From Bradyrhizobium campsiandrae (GTDB lineage Bacteria; Pseudomonadota; Alphaproteobacteria; Rhizobiales; Xanthobacteraceae), in assembly GCF_014529705.1 (NCBI RefSeq), contig NZ_JAANIH010000015.1:21001-85000 (forward strand): a DNA stretch of 64,000 bases, given 5' to 3'. The position numbers were made by a program, and so were the translations under genes. The notes under the pieces are model-generated. The model did no database searches, was not told where the DNA came from, and worked only from the letters and a program-made list of their open reading frames with translations. Of this stretch, positions 1-8,978 are shown piece after piece (position 1 is the first letter of the stretch; each line of letters starts with the position of its first letter).

Positions 1-449
1 GTCGTGGCGCGTCGTGCGGGACTCCCGGCTGCATCACATTCCTCGTTGAGATAGTGTAGCGTGGCGCCACCCGCGACGATGCCGAGATCGCGTGATCGAA
101 CGCAGCCGTTTATGCAGGGTTCATATTGCCTGTGCATAATGGTTGGTGCAGGTCGCGCCATTGATCGTGAGTGTTCTCCGTGCCGCACCCTGGCCTTCAT
201 GCATGAATGAACGCCTGTTGATTGACCGTTGGTACGGCATTTGCTTACTCAATGGCGGGGCTGTCGAATGTCCTCTTGTCTGTCGTTGTAGAATAGTGCG
301 TCCGACGACCTCTTGCTGTCTCACAGGGCTTTGATCGAACCCTGCCAGTTTAGATTAGACCAATTCGGGAATTGCCGGAGCGGTGGTTCGATCGGTTGTT
401 ATGAAGCTTTGCTATGTAGTCCACTTGATTTGCGGGCGGGGAGATTGTC
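1..449. other. No convincing gene
   Basis: I see no reading frame with a plausible start, ribosome binding site and protein-like composition here. The short open frames are Arg/Cys-rich or low in charge structure and lack a Shine-Dalgarno. The stretch probably holds the promoter of the small genes that follow. Confidence 0.5.
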
Positions 450-617
450 ATGAAAGGCTTATTTCAGAAGGAGCAGAAGGTTCGCGAGGCCAAGCGTGTG
501 AAGCGGGCGCCCAAGAAGGCTCCGCCGCCCGAAAGCATCGCGGAGCGCTACTTCGAGGTCTTGCGGCTCAGGCAACGTCTGCTCGAGGCAGACGCATCGC
601 GAGCCAACCGCCAGTGA
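450..617 (+). CDS. Small basic hypothetical protein (55 aa)
   Basis: A 55-residue soluble protein of unknown function. The first 27 residues are rich in Lys and Arg (KVREAKRVKRAPKKAP), followed by a likely amphipathic helix (SIAERYFEVLRLRQRLLEAD). The ATG is preceded by GGGGAG at good spacing, which is why I prefer this frame to a longer overlapping one. It lies 4 bases before a 32-residue membrane peptide and probably forms a two-gene unit with it. No family is recognised. Basic N-terminus plus acidic helix would suit nucleic-acid or protein binding, but that is only a guess. Confidence 0.6.
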   Translation: MKGLFQKEQKVREAKRVKRAPKKAPPPESIAERYFEVLRLRQRLLEADASRANRQ

Positions 618-621
618 GGGT

Positions 622-720
622 ATGAACATGCGTTCACTCTACGTGACTTCAATCGTCGTCGGGACGGTTGCTTGGCTATGGGCGTTGACCCAGGGAATCG
701 TCTGGATTCTCGGTGCCTGA
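622..720 (+). CDS. Tiny single-pass membrane protein (32 aa)
   Basis: A 32-residue peptide that is nearly all one hydrophobic helix (TSIVVGTVAWLWALTQGIVW), so it should sit in the inner membrane. It begins 5 bases after the stop of the preceding small gene; GAGGG lies just upstream of the ATG. A hairpin follows the stop directly. Function unknown; such peptides often modulate a larger membrane complex. Shortness makes the call uncertain. Confidence 0.45.
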   Translation: MNMRSLYVTSIVVGTVAWLWALTQGIVWILGA

Positions 721-755
721 AGCGCGATGAGACTGGGATGAACAGTCATCGCGCT
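721..755 (+). terminator. Hairpin, probable terminator of the small-gene pair
   Basis: AGCGCGAT (721-728) and GACTG (731-735) pair with CAGTC (743-747) and ATCGCGCT (748-755), with a 2-base bulge and a 7-base loop. The downstream tract is only weakly T-rich, so termination may be inefficient. Confidence 0.5.
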
Positions 756-770
756 TGAGGTTTATTGTGA

Positions 771-815
771 GCATGATCTTTTCGGAAAACCGCTTCGCAC
801 TTTTCCGGATCATGC
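771..815. repeat. Palindromic intergenic repeat
   Basis: GCATGATC (771-778) is inverted at 808-815, with GGAAAA and TTTTCC forming an inner stem around GCGAAGCGG-like sequence. The pattern matches an element I recall as widely dispersed in Bradyrhizobium intergenic DNA. It lies between the small-gene hairpin and the 3' end of the NfrA-like gene, so it could also terminate transcription from the minus strand. Confidence 0.6.
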
Positions 816-913
816 TTTAGATCTGCTCGGCCGATTTTGCTCGCTAGGCCAATCCTCACTCCGGAGCTGCGGCTGTATCTGAGCCGGCGCGGGCAGCGCT
901 CCGGAGCTTGAGC

Positions 914-3508
914 TCAGTAGTTGATCGAGGTCTGCGCGAAGATGCCTTCGGCCCGCTTGTCGCCGGCAAGCCTGAAGCGGTATTGCAACGTCAATTCCCA
1001 ATAGGAGGGAGGCGCGACGTATTTCGTCTCGCCGAACCAATAGCGGATCGAGCCGCCGAGACCGGCGGAATACGCGTCGTGAATCGCGAATGAATCGTCG
1101 TAGCTCGCCGCGATCACGGCGTGCGGGAAGAACACGAGATTTGTGCTGATCGGGTCCAGACGGAAGCTGTGACCGAAGCGCCCTTCGAACAGGCCAATGA
1201 GCTGCGTCTTCTCGAAGAAGCGATCGACCTCCGTATAGATGTACCAGGTTGGCCAGTGCGTATCGATGGCCCGCAGATCGGTCCCGACCGTGTAGGAATA
1301 GGCTGCTCTCAGCAGCGTGTCGTCTCGCGCCGCATCACCGAGCTTGAACAGCTTGTCGACCTCGAGGACGAGATTGTGCTCCGAGAACGGCTTCCATCGC
1401 GCGCCCACCATGCCCTGCGTCGAGCGCAGCCCAGTGGGGCCCCCTGCTTCGTCGTACAGCGTCTCGAACATCCGGCCGAACACCTCGAAGAGCGCGCCGT
1501 TGCGGTTTCCGAACTCCTCGGGCCGGTAGTAGAGCTCGGTTCCCAGCTGCGACGTATAGGTGCTTGCCGGCGAGTTGATGGTCAGGAAGGGATTGGGAGC
1601 TGAGCCGACCTTGCCGTAGGAAATCGAGCTGTTGACGCCCCACACGCGTGTCAGGTCGGCGACGGTCCGCCGCGTCTCGAACAGCTTCTGGTCATCGATG
1701 TTGATGCGTCCATCTGCCTTCGCATCGATGCCTTCCTTCAGATAGGCGATGGCTTTCGGATTCTGGAACTGCCGCATGGCCGTGTAGCCTGCATCGATCG
1801 TCGCCCGCGGCGGCAGTGCGCCATGGGCCTTCGCGCGATCGAACAATTGCAGTGCGACGCTGTCGTTGCCCACGGCGACTGCGACATAAGCGAGATCCGC
1901 CTCCCGGATCGACCGAAGCTGGCCGCGCGCAATGGCGGCATCGAAGATGGCGCGCGCCTCGGGTTTCCGATCCAGTTCCAGAAGGGTGTTGATCTGGGCC
2001 TGGATCGCTCCGTCCCGCTGCACGTTCGTCCCGGCGAGGCGTTCAGCAGACTGAAAGTCCCGCAGCGCGTCCTCCTTGCGTGCGAGGGCCTGATAGGCGT
2101 AGGCGCGCCGAATGGTGAACTCGTAGTCCAGGCCGGTGCGCGGCAGCGCGCGAAGCGCCCTGGCGGGGTCCCTGACCTTGAGCGCCATGTCGACCAGCGC
2201 CAGACGGACCGTCCGCACCTGGTCGGATGGCAAGCCGCCCTTGAGCGCGGTCTCCCAATCGGACATCGCGCCCCGCTCGTTCTGGATGCGGCTGCGCGCA
2301 AAGCCGCGCTGGGCGTAGATTTCGGGCGTTGCCAGTCCGTCGGCGATCGCCTTGGTCGCGGTGGCCTCGGCCTCGGCCGGCCGACCGGCACTGAGTTGCA
2401 GGTTGATCAGCAGCAGGCGGGTGCTGGCGAGTTCCGGCGTGTCCTCGATGGCCTTCTTTGCCTCGGTGATGGCCTCGCCGTAGTTCTTGGCCCGAGCGGC
2501 CTCAAAGGCCTTGCTGGCGGCCTCCATTCCCTCGGCCTTCTTGTCGATGGGCGTGGCCACGCTCTGGACGGGCGGCGCCTGCAGGCTGCACACCGAGCCG
2601 TAGGGCGTATCGCGACAGTCTTGGACCGGCATCGGCATTGCCTTGCCGTCGCCCTTGAGCGTCGCCTTGCCCTCGGCGACTGCGTCGGCATCGCCGATCC
2701 GCGTCACCACCATCGGGTCGGTCTTGGAATAGTCCTGAAGCAGGGACTGGACAGCACGGAAGTCGCCGGATGCGAGCGCGGCGTCGGCGGCAATGAGGCG
2801 AATGTTCTTCTTCTCGGTGTCGGTGAGGTCTGGCTTGGCCAGTGCTGCATTGAAATCCGCCAGCGCAAGCGTCCGATTGCCGAGCTTCTGATAGACATAG
2901 GCGCGCCAGACGACCGGCACGTAATTGCCGGGATCCAGTTTGATGGCCTCCGAGGCCGTCTCCGCCGCTCCGGCAAGGCTATTGTCGGCAAGCTGCGCTG
3001 CAAGCAGGAGCAGGCGATAGGACATCACGTCCGGACCGTACTCGACGGCCTTGCGGGCAGCACGTATGGCGGCCTTCGGATCGCCGCGCTCGAGCGCCTT
3101 GTAGCCTTCGCCGGCCGGCTGCTGCGCCAGGCGCTGACGAATGCTGGCCTGCCGCCCCTGCAATTCAGGGTTTGCCGAAAAAGTGTCGAGAGCCGCCGAG
3201 GTCGCCTGTTCGGCCGCAGCGAGGTTGCCGGCGGCCACCAACGAGTCGATCAGAAGCAGGCGCAGGCGTAGAATATCGGGCCGCAGCGTGACGGATGTCC
3301 TCGCGCTCGCTGCCGCCTTCTGGAAGTCGCCTTGGCTGAAGGCCTTGTAGGCGTCCTCGGCTACGCTATAGGCCTCGCCTTCGAGTGCGGGTTCGGGGCT
3401 CGCGGTCTGCGCACCGGCGGAGCCGATCAGGACGAAGGACAGCAGCAGGCTGCCAATGACAGCCCGCAGCCGTCGTCGTCTCTGACGTTCTGCATCCCGA
3501 ATAGCCAT
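914..3508 (-). CDS. NfrA-like TPR outer-membrane protein
   Basis: An 864-residue exported protein. Residues 1-34 form a signal peptide (Arg-rich start, hydrophobic core, AGA cleavage site). Residues about 36-600 are tandem TPR-like helix pairs (repeats with A..A...P....AY). Residues about 620-864 resemble the C-terminal domain of phage N4 receptor NfrA and look like a beta-barrel ending in aromatic strands (YWELTLQYRFRL; final SINY). TPR plus barrel is the layout of glycan exporters such as PgaA, BcsC and AlgK/AlgE. With acetylation genes nearby, an export role for a polysaccharide is inferred. The ATG has a weak GGGGC ribosome site. It lies 197 bases downstream of the SGNH gene on the same strand. 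Confidence 0.75.
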   Translation of the reverse strand: MAIRDAERQRRRRLRAVIGSLLLSFVLIGSAGAQTASPEPALEGEAYSVAEDAYKAFSQGDFQKAAASARTSVTLRPDILRLRLLLIDSLVAAGNLAAAEQATSAALDTFSANPELQGRQASIRQRLAQQPAGEGYKALERGDPKAAIRAARKAVEYGPDVMSYRLLLLAAQLADNSLAGAAETASEAIKLDPGNYVPVVWRAYVYQKLGNRTLALADFNAALAKPDLTDTEKKNIRLIAADAALASGDFRAVQSLLQDYSKTDPMVVTRIGDADAVAEGKATLKGDGKAMPMPVQDCRDTPYGSVCSLQAPPVQSVATPIDKKAEGMEAASKAFEAARAKNYGEAITEAKKAIEDTPELASTRLLLINLQLSAGRPAEAEATATKAIADGLATPEIYAQRGFARSRIQNERGAMSDWETALKGGLPSDQVRTVRLALVDMALKVRDPARALRALPRTGLDYEFTIRRAYAYQALARKEDALRDFQSAERLAGTNVQRDGAIQAQINTLLELDRKPEARAIFDAAIARGQLRSIREADLAYVAVAVGNDSVALQLFDRAKAHGALPPRATIDAGYTAMRQFQNPKAIAYLKEGIDAKADGRINIDDQKLFETRRTVADLTRVWGVNSSISYGKVGSAPNPFLTINSPASTYTSQLGTELYYRPEEFGNRNGALFEVFGRMFETLYDEAGGPTGLRSTQGMVGARWKPFSEHNLVLEVDKLFKLGDAARDDTLLRAAYSYTVGTDLRAIDTHWPTWYIYTEVDRFFEKTQLIGLFEGRFGHSFRLDPISTNLVFFPHAVIAASYDDSFAIHDAYSAGLGGSIRYWFGETKYVAPPSYWELTLQYRFRLAGDKRAEGIFAQTSINY

Positions 3509-3685
3509 AGCCCCGCAGCAAATCGATTGAAAAACCTGCGCCGATGCAGAATAGCGAAGGACGCGCCTTGGCGAAACCGGAATTCGCCGGTGCCGATAGC
3601 AACGCGTTCAAAACGCACGCTTTTTCCTGGTCATGTTGCCAATATGCTGCGCTTTTTCGCCTGCTTTTTCGGGACCACATTGAGG

Positions 3686-3700
3686 TTAAGAGTTAATTAA
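3686..3700. promoter_or_regulatory. Candidate CtrA-type box (TTAA-N7-TTAA)
   Basis: TTAA at 3686-3689 and TTAA at 3697-3700 are separated by seven bases in the gap between the SGNH gene and the NfrA-like gene, about 180 bases upstream of the latter's start. TTAA-N7-TTAA is the alphaproteobacterial CtrA consensus. A single AT-rich match may be chance. Confidence 0.3.
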
Positions 3701-3705
3701 GCTTT

Positions 3706-4725
3706 TCATCGATTTTTTATGGCTTCGGTCATGCGCGATCGCCAGGCGTCCGCGCTCGAAATGCTGGATGCGGCCCATTCGCCGACGGCGTCTGGTCCGT
3801 TCTGGATCTGCGCCTCGTTGAATTGCCAGACGAGGCATTTGATGGGGTTGCCGGCAAACTCCGCGGATTGGAGATATTGCAGCAGCGTGGCCCATGGTCC
3901 GACGTCGCCGGGATTCCATTTGAGGGCGACGGGCCGGTCGATCCTGTTGGACAGGCGCTGCGGAAACCCAAAATAGGGTTGCACGAAGCTGTTGCCGACA
4001 ACGGCCACAGGCGAGGGATCGGCATCGAGCAATCCTGCGGCCGATTTGACCGCCGTGCGAATGACATAGGCCTCCGGTCCGATGGCGCGCTTGCGTTCGG
4101 GCGCCAGAAAGTTGGCGGCGAGGTCGCCAAGATGCCGGTCGTTGATCCACTCCCCGAGCTGGGCCCCGCTTCCGCGCTTCCCGGGCAGCGGTCCCTCGGC
4201 CGTCACCATCCCGGCCACGAGATCGGCCGTGGCTTCAGCGGCGAAGGTCGTCCAGTGGAAATCGGTGCGGTAAAAGACTTCCTTTTTGTCGGCAATCACG
4301 GATTTGAATGCGTCCCGGACGTCGGGCGAACTGACGCCCGCGGTGCGAAGCTCGGTGACCAGTCGGTCATAGCGCCGGCGCACGAGGTCTGACATGGCCG
4401 AGCCGTCAGGCAACAGGCTTTCATAGTAGCGCGGCTTGAGCGGAACGACGACGACCACCAGCCTGATGTTCTTGGCGGCCAGTTGGCTTGCCGTCTCGGC
4501 AATCAGCTTGATCGACTGCCTTTCGCCTTCCGGCTTGGCCGCGGACAGGCTTTCCCAGCCGGCGAAGAGCCAGTTGGACTTGCCTTCCAGGACGGCGTCG
4601 TTGGCGCGGGTTGGCATTGCCGCCAGCCAGAGAAAGAGTCCTCCTGCCGCCATTATTTTGAGGAATTTAATCACTTGGCGCCGGATAAATTTGAACGGCT
4701 CCGGCACGGGCTGGACAGAAATCAT
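3706..4725 (-). CDS. SGNH acyltransferase/hydrolase-like protein (AlgX/AlgJ type)
   Basis: A 339-residue membrane-anchored or exported protein; a hydrophobic segment spans residues 22-38. It carries SGNH features of alginate acetylation proteins: DFHW at about 155-158 (catalytic Asp-His), GNSF at 244-247 (nucleophile Ser), and LVWQFNE near 298-304, matching the conserved strand seen in AlgJ. AlgX/AlgJ move acetyl groups from AlgI to polysaccharide in the periplasm, so this is probably a second acetyl carrier or transferase. I chose the ATG at 4725 because it leaves a sensible signal anchor; a GTG at 4842 would add 39 atypical residues. Upstream DNA is AT-rich. Confidence 0.7.
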   Translation of the reverse strand: MISVQPVPEPFKFIRRQVIKFLKIMAAGGLFLWLAAMPTRANDAVLEGKSNWLFAGWESLSAAKPEGERQSIKLIAETASQLAAKNIRLVVVVVPLKPRYYESLLPDGSAMSDLVRRRYDRLVTELRTAGVSSPDVRDAFKSVIADKKEVFYRTDFHWTTFAAEATADLVAGMVTAEGPLPGKRGSGAQLGEWINDRHLGDLAANFLAPERKRAIGPEAYVIRTAVKSAAGLLDADPSPVAVVGNSFVQPYFGFPQRLSNRIDRPVALKWNPGDVGPWATLLQYLQSAEFAGNPIKCLVWQFNEAQIQNGPDAVGEWAASSISSADAWRSRMTEAIKNR

Positions 4726-4835
4726 GCAGATCTGGAGGTTGGGACGGCCTGAAGGCCACGATAGCCGAAAACACCTGCACGCCAAAGAGGCGGGCGGTTC
4801 CAGCTTGACACTTAGTATGATTGGATTTTGTTCAA

Positions 4836-4864
4836 TTGACACGGGATGCAGCAGGCGATATGGA
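4836..4864 (+). promoter_or_regulatory. Possible promoter of the first PEP-CTERM gene
   Basis: TTGACA (4836-4841), 17-base spacer, then TATGGA (4859-4864), 42 bases before the ATG. The -35 is perfect but the -10 matches only three of six positions. Confidence 0.3.
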
Positions 4865-4905
4865 TCGCAGATCGATTAAAAATTAAATAATGTGGGAGTG
4901 CTTAA

Positions 4906-5577
4906 ATGAATATTAAAACGACGGCGGCTGCTGTTGTTGTGGCCCTTTCGGCTTTCGGCGCAACCGCGTCTCAAGCAGCGACCCTTACCGGCAACCTGAC
5001 TGCCGACAATCAGTTCTCAGTCTATATCAGTTCGAGCGACTCGACCCTTGGTACGCAGATCGGCTCCGGCAACGATTGGCAACATACCTATTCAATCTCG
5101 ACGAACCTCACCTCGGGCACCTACTACCTCCACATCGTCGGTGACAATTTTGGCGGTCCGGCGACCAGCATGGCCGGTGGTAATCCGGATGCCTTTATTG
5201 GTCAGTTCTCGCTGACGGGCAACTTCGTCTTCGCAAACGGCACCCAGTCCCTCCTGACCAACACGACCAACTGGCGTGCGATGGATGCTACTGGCGGACC
5301 GGGCAATTGGCATTCTGCGCCCGCCGGGACTCCGATCAGCTACGGCACCAATGACACCACGACGATCTGGACCAATGTCAGCGGCGGATTCCGCCCTGGT
5401 ATCGCGGGTCCTGCCCAGTGGATCTGGTCGAGCCCGGACCAAACCGGTGAAACCTACTTGTCCACGACCATCTCCGCCGTTCCGGAGCCTTCGACTTGGG
5501 CCATGATGATCCTTGGCTTCCTCGGTGTCGGCTTCCTTGCGTACCGCAAGTCTGCCGGAAATCTGCGCGTCGCTTGA
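4906..5577 (+). CDS. Secreted PEPxxWA-CTERM protein
   Basis: A 223-residue exported protein. Residues 1-24 are a signal peptide ending ASQA. The body is rich in Thr, Ser, Asn, Gly and Trp with alternating short strands, suggesting a beta-sandwich. The C-terminus is a classic PEP-CTERM sorting signal: [10 protein letters not shown], hydrophobic helix, then YRK. Proteins of this class are processed by an exosortase and usually travel with exopolysaccharide loci. GGGAG precedes the ATG. A strong terminator follows. It is transcribed away from the SGNH gene. A glycan-binding role is plausible from composition but unproven. Confidence 0.8.
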   Translation: MNIKTTAAAVVVALSAFGATASQAATLTGNLTADNQFSVYISSSDSTLGTQIGSGNDWQHTYSISTNLTSGTYYLHIVGDNFGGPATSMAGGNPDAFIGQFSLTGNFVFANGTQSLLTNTTNWRAMDATGGPGNWHSAPAGTPISYGTNDTTTIWTNVSGGFRPGIAGPAQWIWSSPDQTGETYLSTTISAVPEPSTWAMMILGFLGVGFLAYRKSAGNLRVA

Positions 5578-5602
5578 GCGGCGTCGACAGAGTTGAAGAT
5601 TG

Positions 5603-5628
5603 AAGGCCGCCGCAAGGCGGCCTTTTGC
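5603..5628 (+). terminator. Rho-independent terminator
   Basis: AAGGCCGCC (5603-5611), loop GCAA, GGCGGCCTT (5616-5624), then TTGCTTTT. It closes the PEP-CTERM gene and faces the convergent AlgJ-like gene. Confidence 0.85.
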
Positions 5629-5685
5629 TTTTCAGGAAAGAGATTTGACTCCAGAGCCGCTCACGCTCCGGTGGGCCGCATCGTG

Positions 5686-6756
5686 CTACTCGGCAGCTTG
5701 CCCGCGTGACCCCGCCAGAAAGCGCTGCTCCAGGGGCGACAGCGGCGTGGTGAGCGAGCGCATCGGCCATTCCCAGATGATGACCTTGGCGTTGGCCAGG
5801 CTCGCCGGGTTCTTCTCGAGAAGGCCGAGCAGGGCACCTGCAAAGCCGCCTCCAGCCTCGCTCGCTTGCGCAACTTCGCGCGACAGGGCCGCCTGCAAAT
5901 AGTCGGCGAACGCCGAATTCAGCGAGAAGGACGAGCCAGCGAGGATCACGGACGGCTCTGCGGTGTCGTCGAGCAATCCGCCGCTGTGCTGGATATCCGC
6001 CTTCACGTCGCGCTCCTGCTCGGGCGCGGGTGCCAGAGCGGCCGGCGCGTCGGTCAGCCCCGCAAGCCGAACGAGGTCGCCGGTCCTGTCGCGCCATGCT
6101 CCTTCGGATAGTCGGACCTGGTCCTGGCCGGCACCGATAGCAGCGGTGATGGCCTGAGCAGTTCTGTTCGCCGCAAATCGCGCGCCCGATTGATCCCAAT
6201 GCGTATCCAGATGCCAATAGCCGGGACGAGGCCAATCCGGCTTCACGTCAACCACGATCACACCGTCTGTCTGCGAGAGCTCCTTCCGGAAGACGTCCCG
6301 GCGTCGCGATTGGGTTGCCGTCAGGCCGCACAATTGATCTTCGACCTGCTCCGCTTTGTCGGGGATCGGGATCACCACCAGAACCGCACCGAGCTGCTTG
6401 ATCAACCGCACGAGGCGATGGAGCACCTCGGCGCGCATTTTCATGTTCCTGGCATCGGACTTGTCGGCGCCCAGCTCTTCCATGGCGTAGAGCCAGTTGC
6501 CGCATCCGGCGTGAACCTGGCGGCCTGCATCGTGCAGCAAGCGGTATTGCAGGCCAGCCACGGCCCCGTCGAGCGTCGCGCTTCGAGGCACGGCCTTGAA
6601 AATCGCCTTGTCGATGCGCTCCGCGAAATGACCGTTGACCAGATCATTCATGCTCGTCGTTGCCAGGATTTCACCAATGGCCTCCCGGCCTCGCGTCAGG
6701 ACCGCAGCCAGTCCGGCGAAGATCACGGCAACGACGATGAGCGTTCTGACGATCAC
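5686..6756 (-). CDS. AlgJ-like SGNH acetylation protein
   Basis: A 356-residue protein with an N-terminal signal anchor (residues 3-20). SGNH motifs are DTHWD at 184-188 and GSSFS at 274-278, with VIIWEW near 325-330 as the conserved late strand. In alginate-like systems AlgJ accepts acetyl groups from the MBOAT protein AlgI and passes them towards the polymer in the periplasm. The GTG start at 6756 lies 8 bases after the stop of the AlgI gene, with AAAGGA between, so the two are translationally linked. A longer frame exists but runs antisense-like through the AlgI gene and is unlikely. Confidence 0.82.
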   Translation of the reverse strand: MIVRTLIVVAVIFAGLAAVLTRGREAIGEILATTSMNDLVNGHFAERIDKAIFKAVPRSATLDGAVAGLQYRLLHDAGRQVHAGCGNWLYAMEELGADKSDARNMKMRAEVLHRLVRLIKQLGAVLVVIPIPDKAEQVEDQLCGLTATQSRRRDVFRKELSQTDGVIVVDVKPDWPRPGYWHLDTHWDQSGARFAANRTAQAITAAIGAGQDQVRLSEGAWRDRTGDLVRLAGLTDAPAALAPAPEQERDVKADIQHSGGLLDDTAEPSVILAGSSFSLNSAFADYLQAALSREVAQASEAGGGFAGALLGLLEKNPASLANAKVIIWEWPMRSLTTPLSPLEQRFLAGSRGQAAE

Positions 6757-6764
6757 GGTATCCT

Positions 6765-8144
6765 TTAGAACTGGAAGTACAGGAAGGGGATCACCGAGCG
6801 GCTCTGCATGGTCCACAGTGAGCATAGCCAGAGCGCAGCGGCCAATTCGAATGGCGGCCGCACGACGAGGCGCCGCGCGAAATTGTCCGGCACGATTGGC
6901 ATGTAGATGACGAGGACACCCAGGCAAAGCGTCAGGAACTCGGTCGGCCGGGCGGCCGCCATCATCGCCGGAGACAGCGCCAGGCCATTCTGCCCCGATA
7001 GGCCAGACATCATCGTTGTCGCGACCTGCCAATCCTGGGCGCGAAACAATAGCCACCCCATCATGACGAAGACGATGGTCAAGAGGTGGGACACAAGGCG
7101 GGGAATCGCCGGCGCTCCGATCGCGCCCCACAATCGCGCGATGATCAGCCCGAGGCCATGCCAGATGCCCCACACCAGGAACGTCCAGCTTGCCCCGTGC
7201 CAGAGGCCGCCGAGCGCCATGGTCACCAGGAGATTGAGATAGGAGCGAACCTTGCCGGAACGGTTGCCCCCGAGCGGAATATACAGATAGTCCCGCAACC
7301 AGCTCGACAGACTGATGTGCCAGCGCCGCCAGAACTCGGTGATAGATCTGCTCAAATAGGGGTTGTCGAAATTTTCCGGAAATTTCAGGCCGACCATCAG
7401 GCCGAGGCCGATCGCCATGCTGCTGTAGCCGGCGAAATCGAAGTACAGATGCAGCGTATAGGCCGTAACGGTCAGGATGACATCGGCTGTGCTCGGGGTC
7501 GGCAGTGCATAGCCGGCATCGACCAGCGGCGCGAGCGTGTCACCGAGCAGCACCTTCTGCGAGAAACCGAGCATGAAGCGGCGCCAGCCTTCGGTGAATT
7601 CCGCCAGATCGAAGGAGCGTGCCTTCAGTCGCTCTGCGACCGACTGGTAGCGCACGACGGGGCCGGCAACGAGATGGCCGAACATGGCCTGGTAGGTCGC
7701 GTAATTGATCAGGCTGGGCTCTGCGGCCACCGTCTTTCGATAGACGTCCACCGAATACGAAATCGCCCCGAAGACGAAGAACGAAAGCCCGATGGGGAGG
7801 GGAACGGGCGTCCAATTGCCGATCGGCGCCCCGAGCGCGATTGCGCTTTCGACGAGGAGGTTGGCGTATTTGAACCAGACCAGGCTCGCGAGTGGAACGA
7901 GAATGGCAGCCAGCAGTGCGGCCCGACGTTCGCGACCGGCGCTTCGGACGATCCAGAGGCCGGACGCCCACGACCAGCAGGCGATGGCGACCAGGAGAGG
8001 CAGGAAGTCGAACCGCCACCAGCCGTAGAAGATCAGGCTGAAAAGAAGGATGGTGAGATTTCGAAAAGCGGAGGGAACGACCGCGTAGGCGAGCAGAAAC
8101 ACGGGAAGAAAGAGAAAGACAAAGGAGTCGCTGACGAACACCAT
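6765..8144 (-). CDS. MBOAT O-acyltransferase (AlgI family)
   Basis: A 459-residue polytopic inner-membrane protein. It shows the AlgI/DltB layout: multiple hydrophobic helices, the block FPENFDNPYLSRSITEFWRR, SLSSWLRDYLYIPLGGNRSG, and LGGLWHGASWTFLVWGIWHG containing the active-site His. The family moves acetyl groups from cytoplasmic acetyl-CoA across the membrane for polysaccharide O-acetylation. The ATG at 8144 gives the usual N-terminus (MVFVSDSFVFLFLPVF). It precedes the AlgJ-like gene and follows the AlgF-like gene, so the order F-I-J runs on one strand. Confidence 0.92.
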   Translation of the reverse strand: MVFVSDSFVFLFLPVFLLAYAVVPSAFRNLTILLFSLIFYGWWRFDFLPLLVAIACWSWASGLWIVRSAGRERRAALLAAILVPLASLVWFKYANLLVESAIALGAPIGNWTPVPLPIGLSFFVFGAISYSVDVYRKTVAAEPSLINYATYQAMFGHLVAGPVVRYQSVAERLKARSFDLAEFTEGWRRFMLGFSQKVLLGDTLAPLVDAGYALPTPSTADVILTVTAYTLHLYFDFAGYSSMAIGLGLMVGLKFPENFDNPYLSRSITEFWRRWHISLSSWLRDYLYIPLGGNRSGKVRSYLNLLVTMALGGLWHGASWTFLVWGIWHGLGLIIARLWGAIGAPAIPRLVSHLLTIVFVMMGWLLFRAQDWQVATTMMSGLSGQNGLALSPAMMAAARPTEFLTLCLGVLVIYMPIVPDNFARRLVVRPPFELAAALWLCSLWTMQSRSVIPFLYFQF

Positions 8145-8267
8145 CGGCGCGCAATCTAGGCCGTGATCCGGGCCCGAGCGGCCGCGTCGATGCAAAGCGT
8201 GCGGAAGCGCTCCGAGACGGTCATCGACGGAAACATGACGCGGGATGCTGTTTCATCTCGTTGCGCC

Positions 8268-8978
8268 CTAGCGTTCGCGAAAGGTCTCGGTCTCATCCTG
8301 TTGGCCGGCGAGGCTCAGTCGGTCGGCCCCCTTGCGAAGGAAGATGCTGTAAGAGTCGCCTGCGCGGAGTTGGGGCAGAATCATCTGCGCTGCGCCGCCT
8401 TCGCCGCACGAACCCTCGAGCTTTGCGGTCACGGGATTGATGGTCCGCGCCTGCACGGATTCGAAGGGAGCTTGATCGAAGATCGTCGGACCATCGGATA
8501 GCTTCAGCGTCGCCGTGCAGCCGGAAACGAGATTGAAGAAGCGCAGCCTGGCCTTGAGCCCGTCGCCGGCGCTCTGGCCTTCATCGATGGCGTGAGCGCT
8601 CCATGCAGCCCCCGTCTTGGCGATCGCCAGGGTGAGATAGGCGTCGGGGCGCGGCGCGATCGGTCCGGAAATCGTCGAACCATCGACAGTCAGGTTCAAG
8701 GCACGGCCGCCCGGAACCGCGCGATAGGAGCTGGCCGTTGCCCGCTCGCCGATCGGCAGATCGCGCGCGTCGATCTGAACCCGCGGCATGTCGCCCTCAA
8801 CCATGACGACGACCCGGACGAATGCATAGCCCGGCGGCGGCTTGGCCGCGTACAGGCGGCCGATGTCCTGCGCGTGAGTCTGGGAAGCTGCAATCCCGCT
8901 GAGCGCCACGATCAACGCTCCAAGGCAGGCCAGCAGGTCACGACGGCAGCCGGAAAAATCTGGGATAGGAGCCATCAT
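8268..8978 (-). CDS. AlgF-like periplasmic acetylation factor
   Basis: A 236-residue exported protein. The hydrophobic core LLACLGALIVALSGIAAS ends in a probable signal-peptidase site near QTHA. The next segment, RLYAAKPPPGYAFVRVVVM, resembles the start of mature AlgF (LYDP..P.GSAFVRV), and the C-terminal GDSYSIFLRKGADRLSL fits the family. AlgF is needed for alginate O-acetylation and bridges AlgJ and AlgX in Pseudomonas. The gap to the AlgI-like gene is 123 bases. The start is uncertain: ATGs at 8975, 8978, 9017 and 9026 are possible, and I took 8978 for the most normal signal peptide. Confidence 0.72.
   Translation of the reverse strand: MMAPIPDFSGCRRDLLACLGALIVALSGIAASQTHAQDIGRLYAAKPPPGYAFVRVVVMVEGDMPRVQIDARDLPIGERATASSYRAVPGGRALNLTVDGSTISGPIAPRPDAYLTLAIAKTGAAWSAHAIDEGQSAGDGLKARLRFFNLVSGCTATLKLSDGPTIFDQAPFESVQARTINPVTAKLEGSCGEGGAAQMILPQLRAGDSYSIFLRKGADRLSLAGQQDETETFRER

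Noticed and set aside
1823..3271. Long plus-strand frame opposite the NfrA-like gene
   Set aside because: It is a high-GC antisense shadow; composition is Arg/Gly/Leu-rich with no signal or domain.
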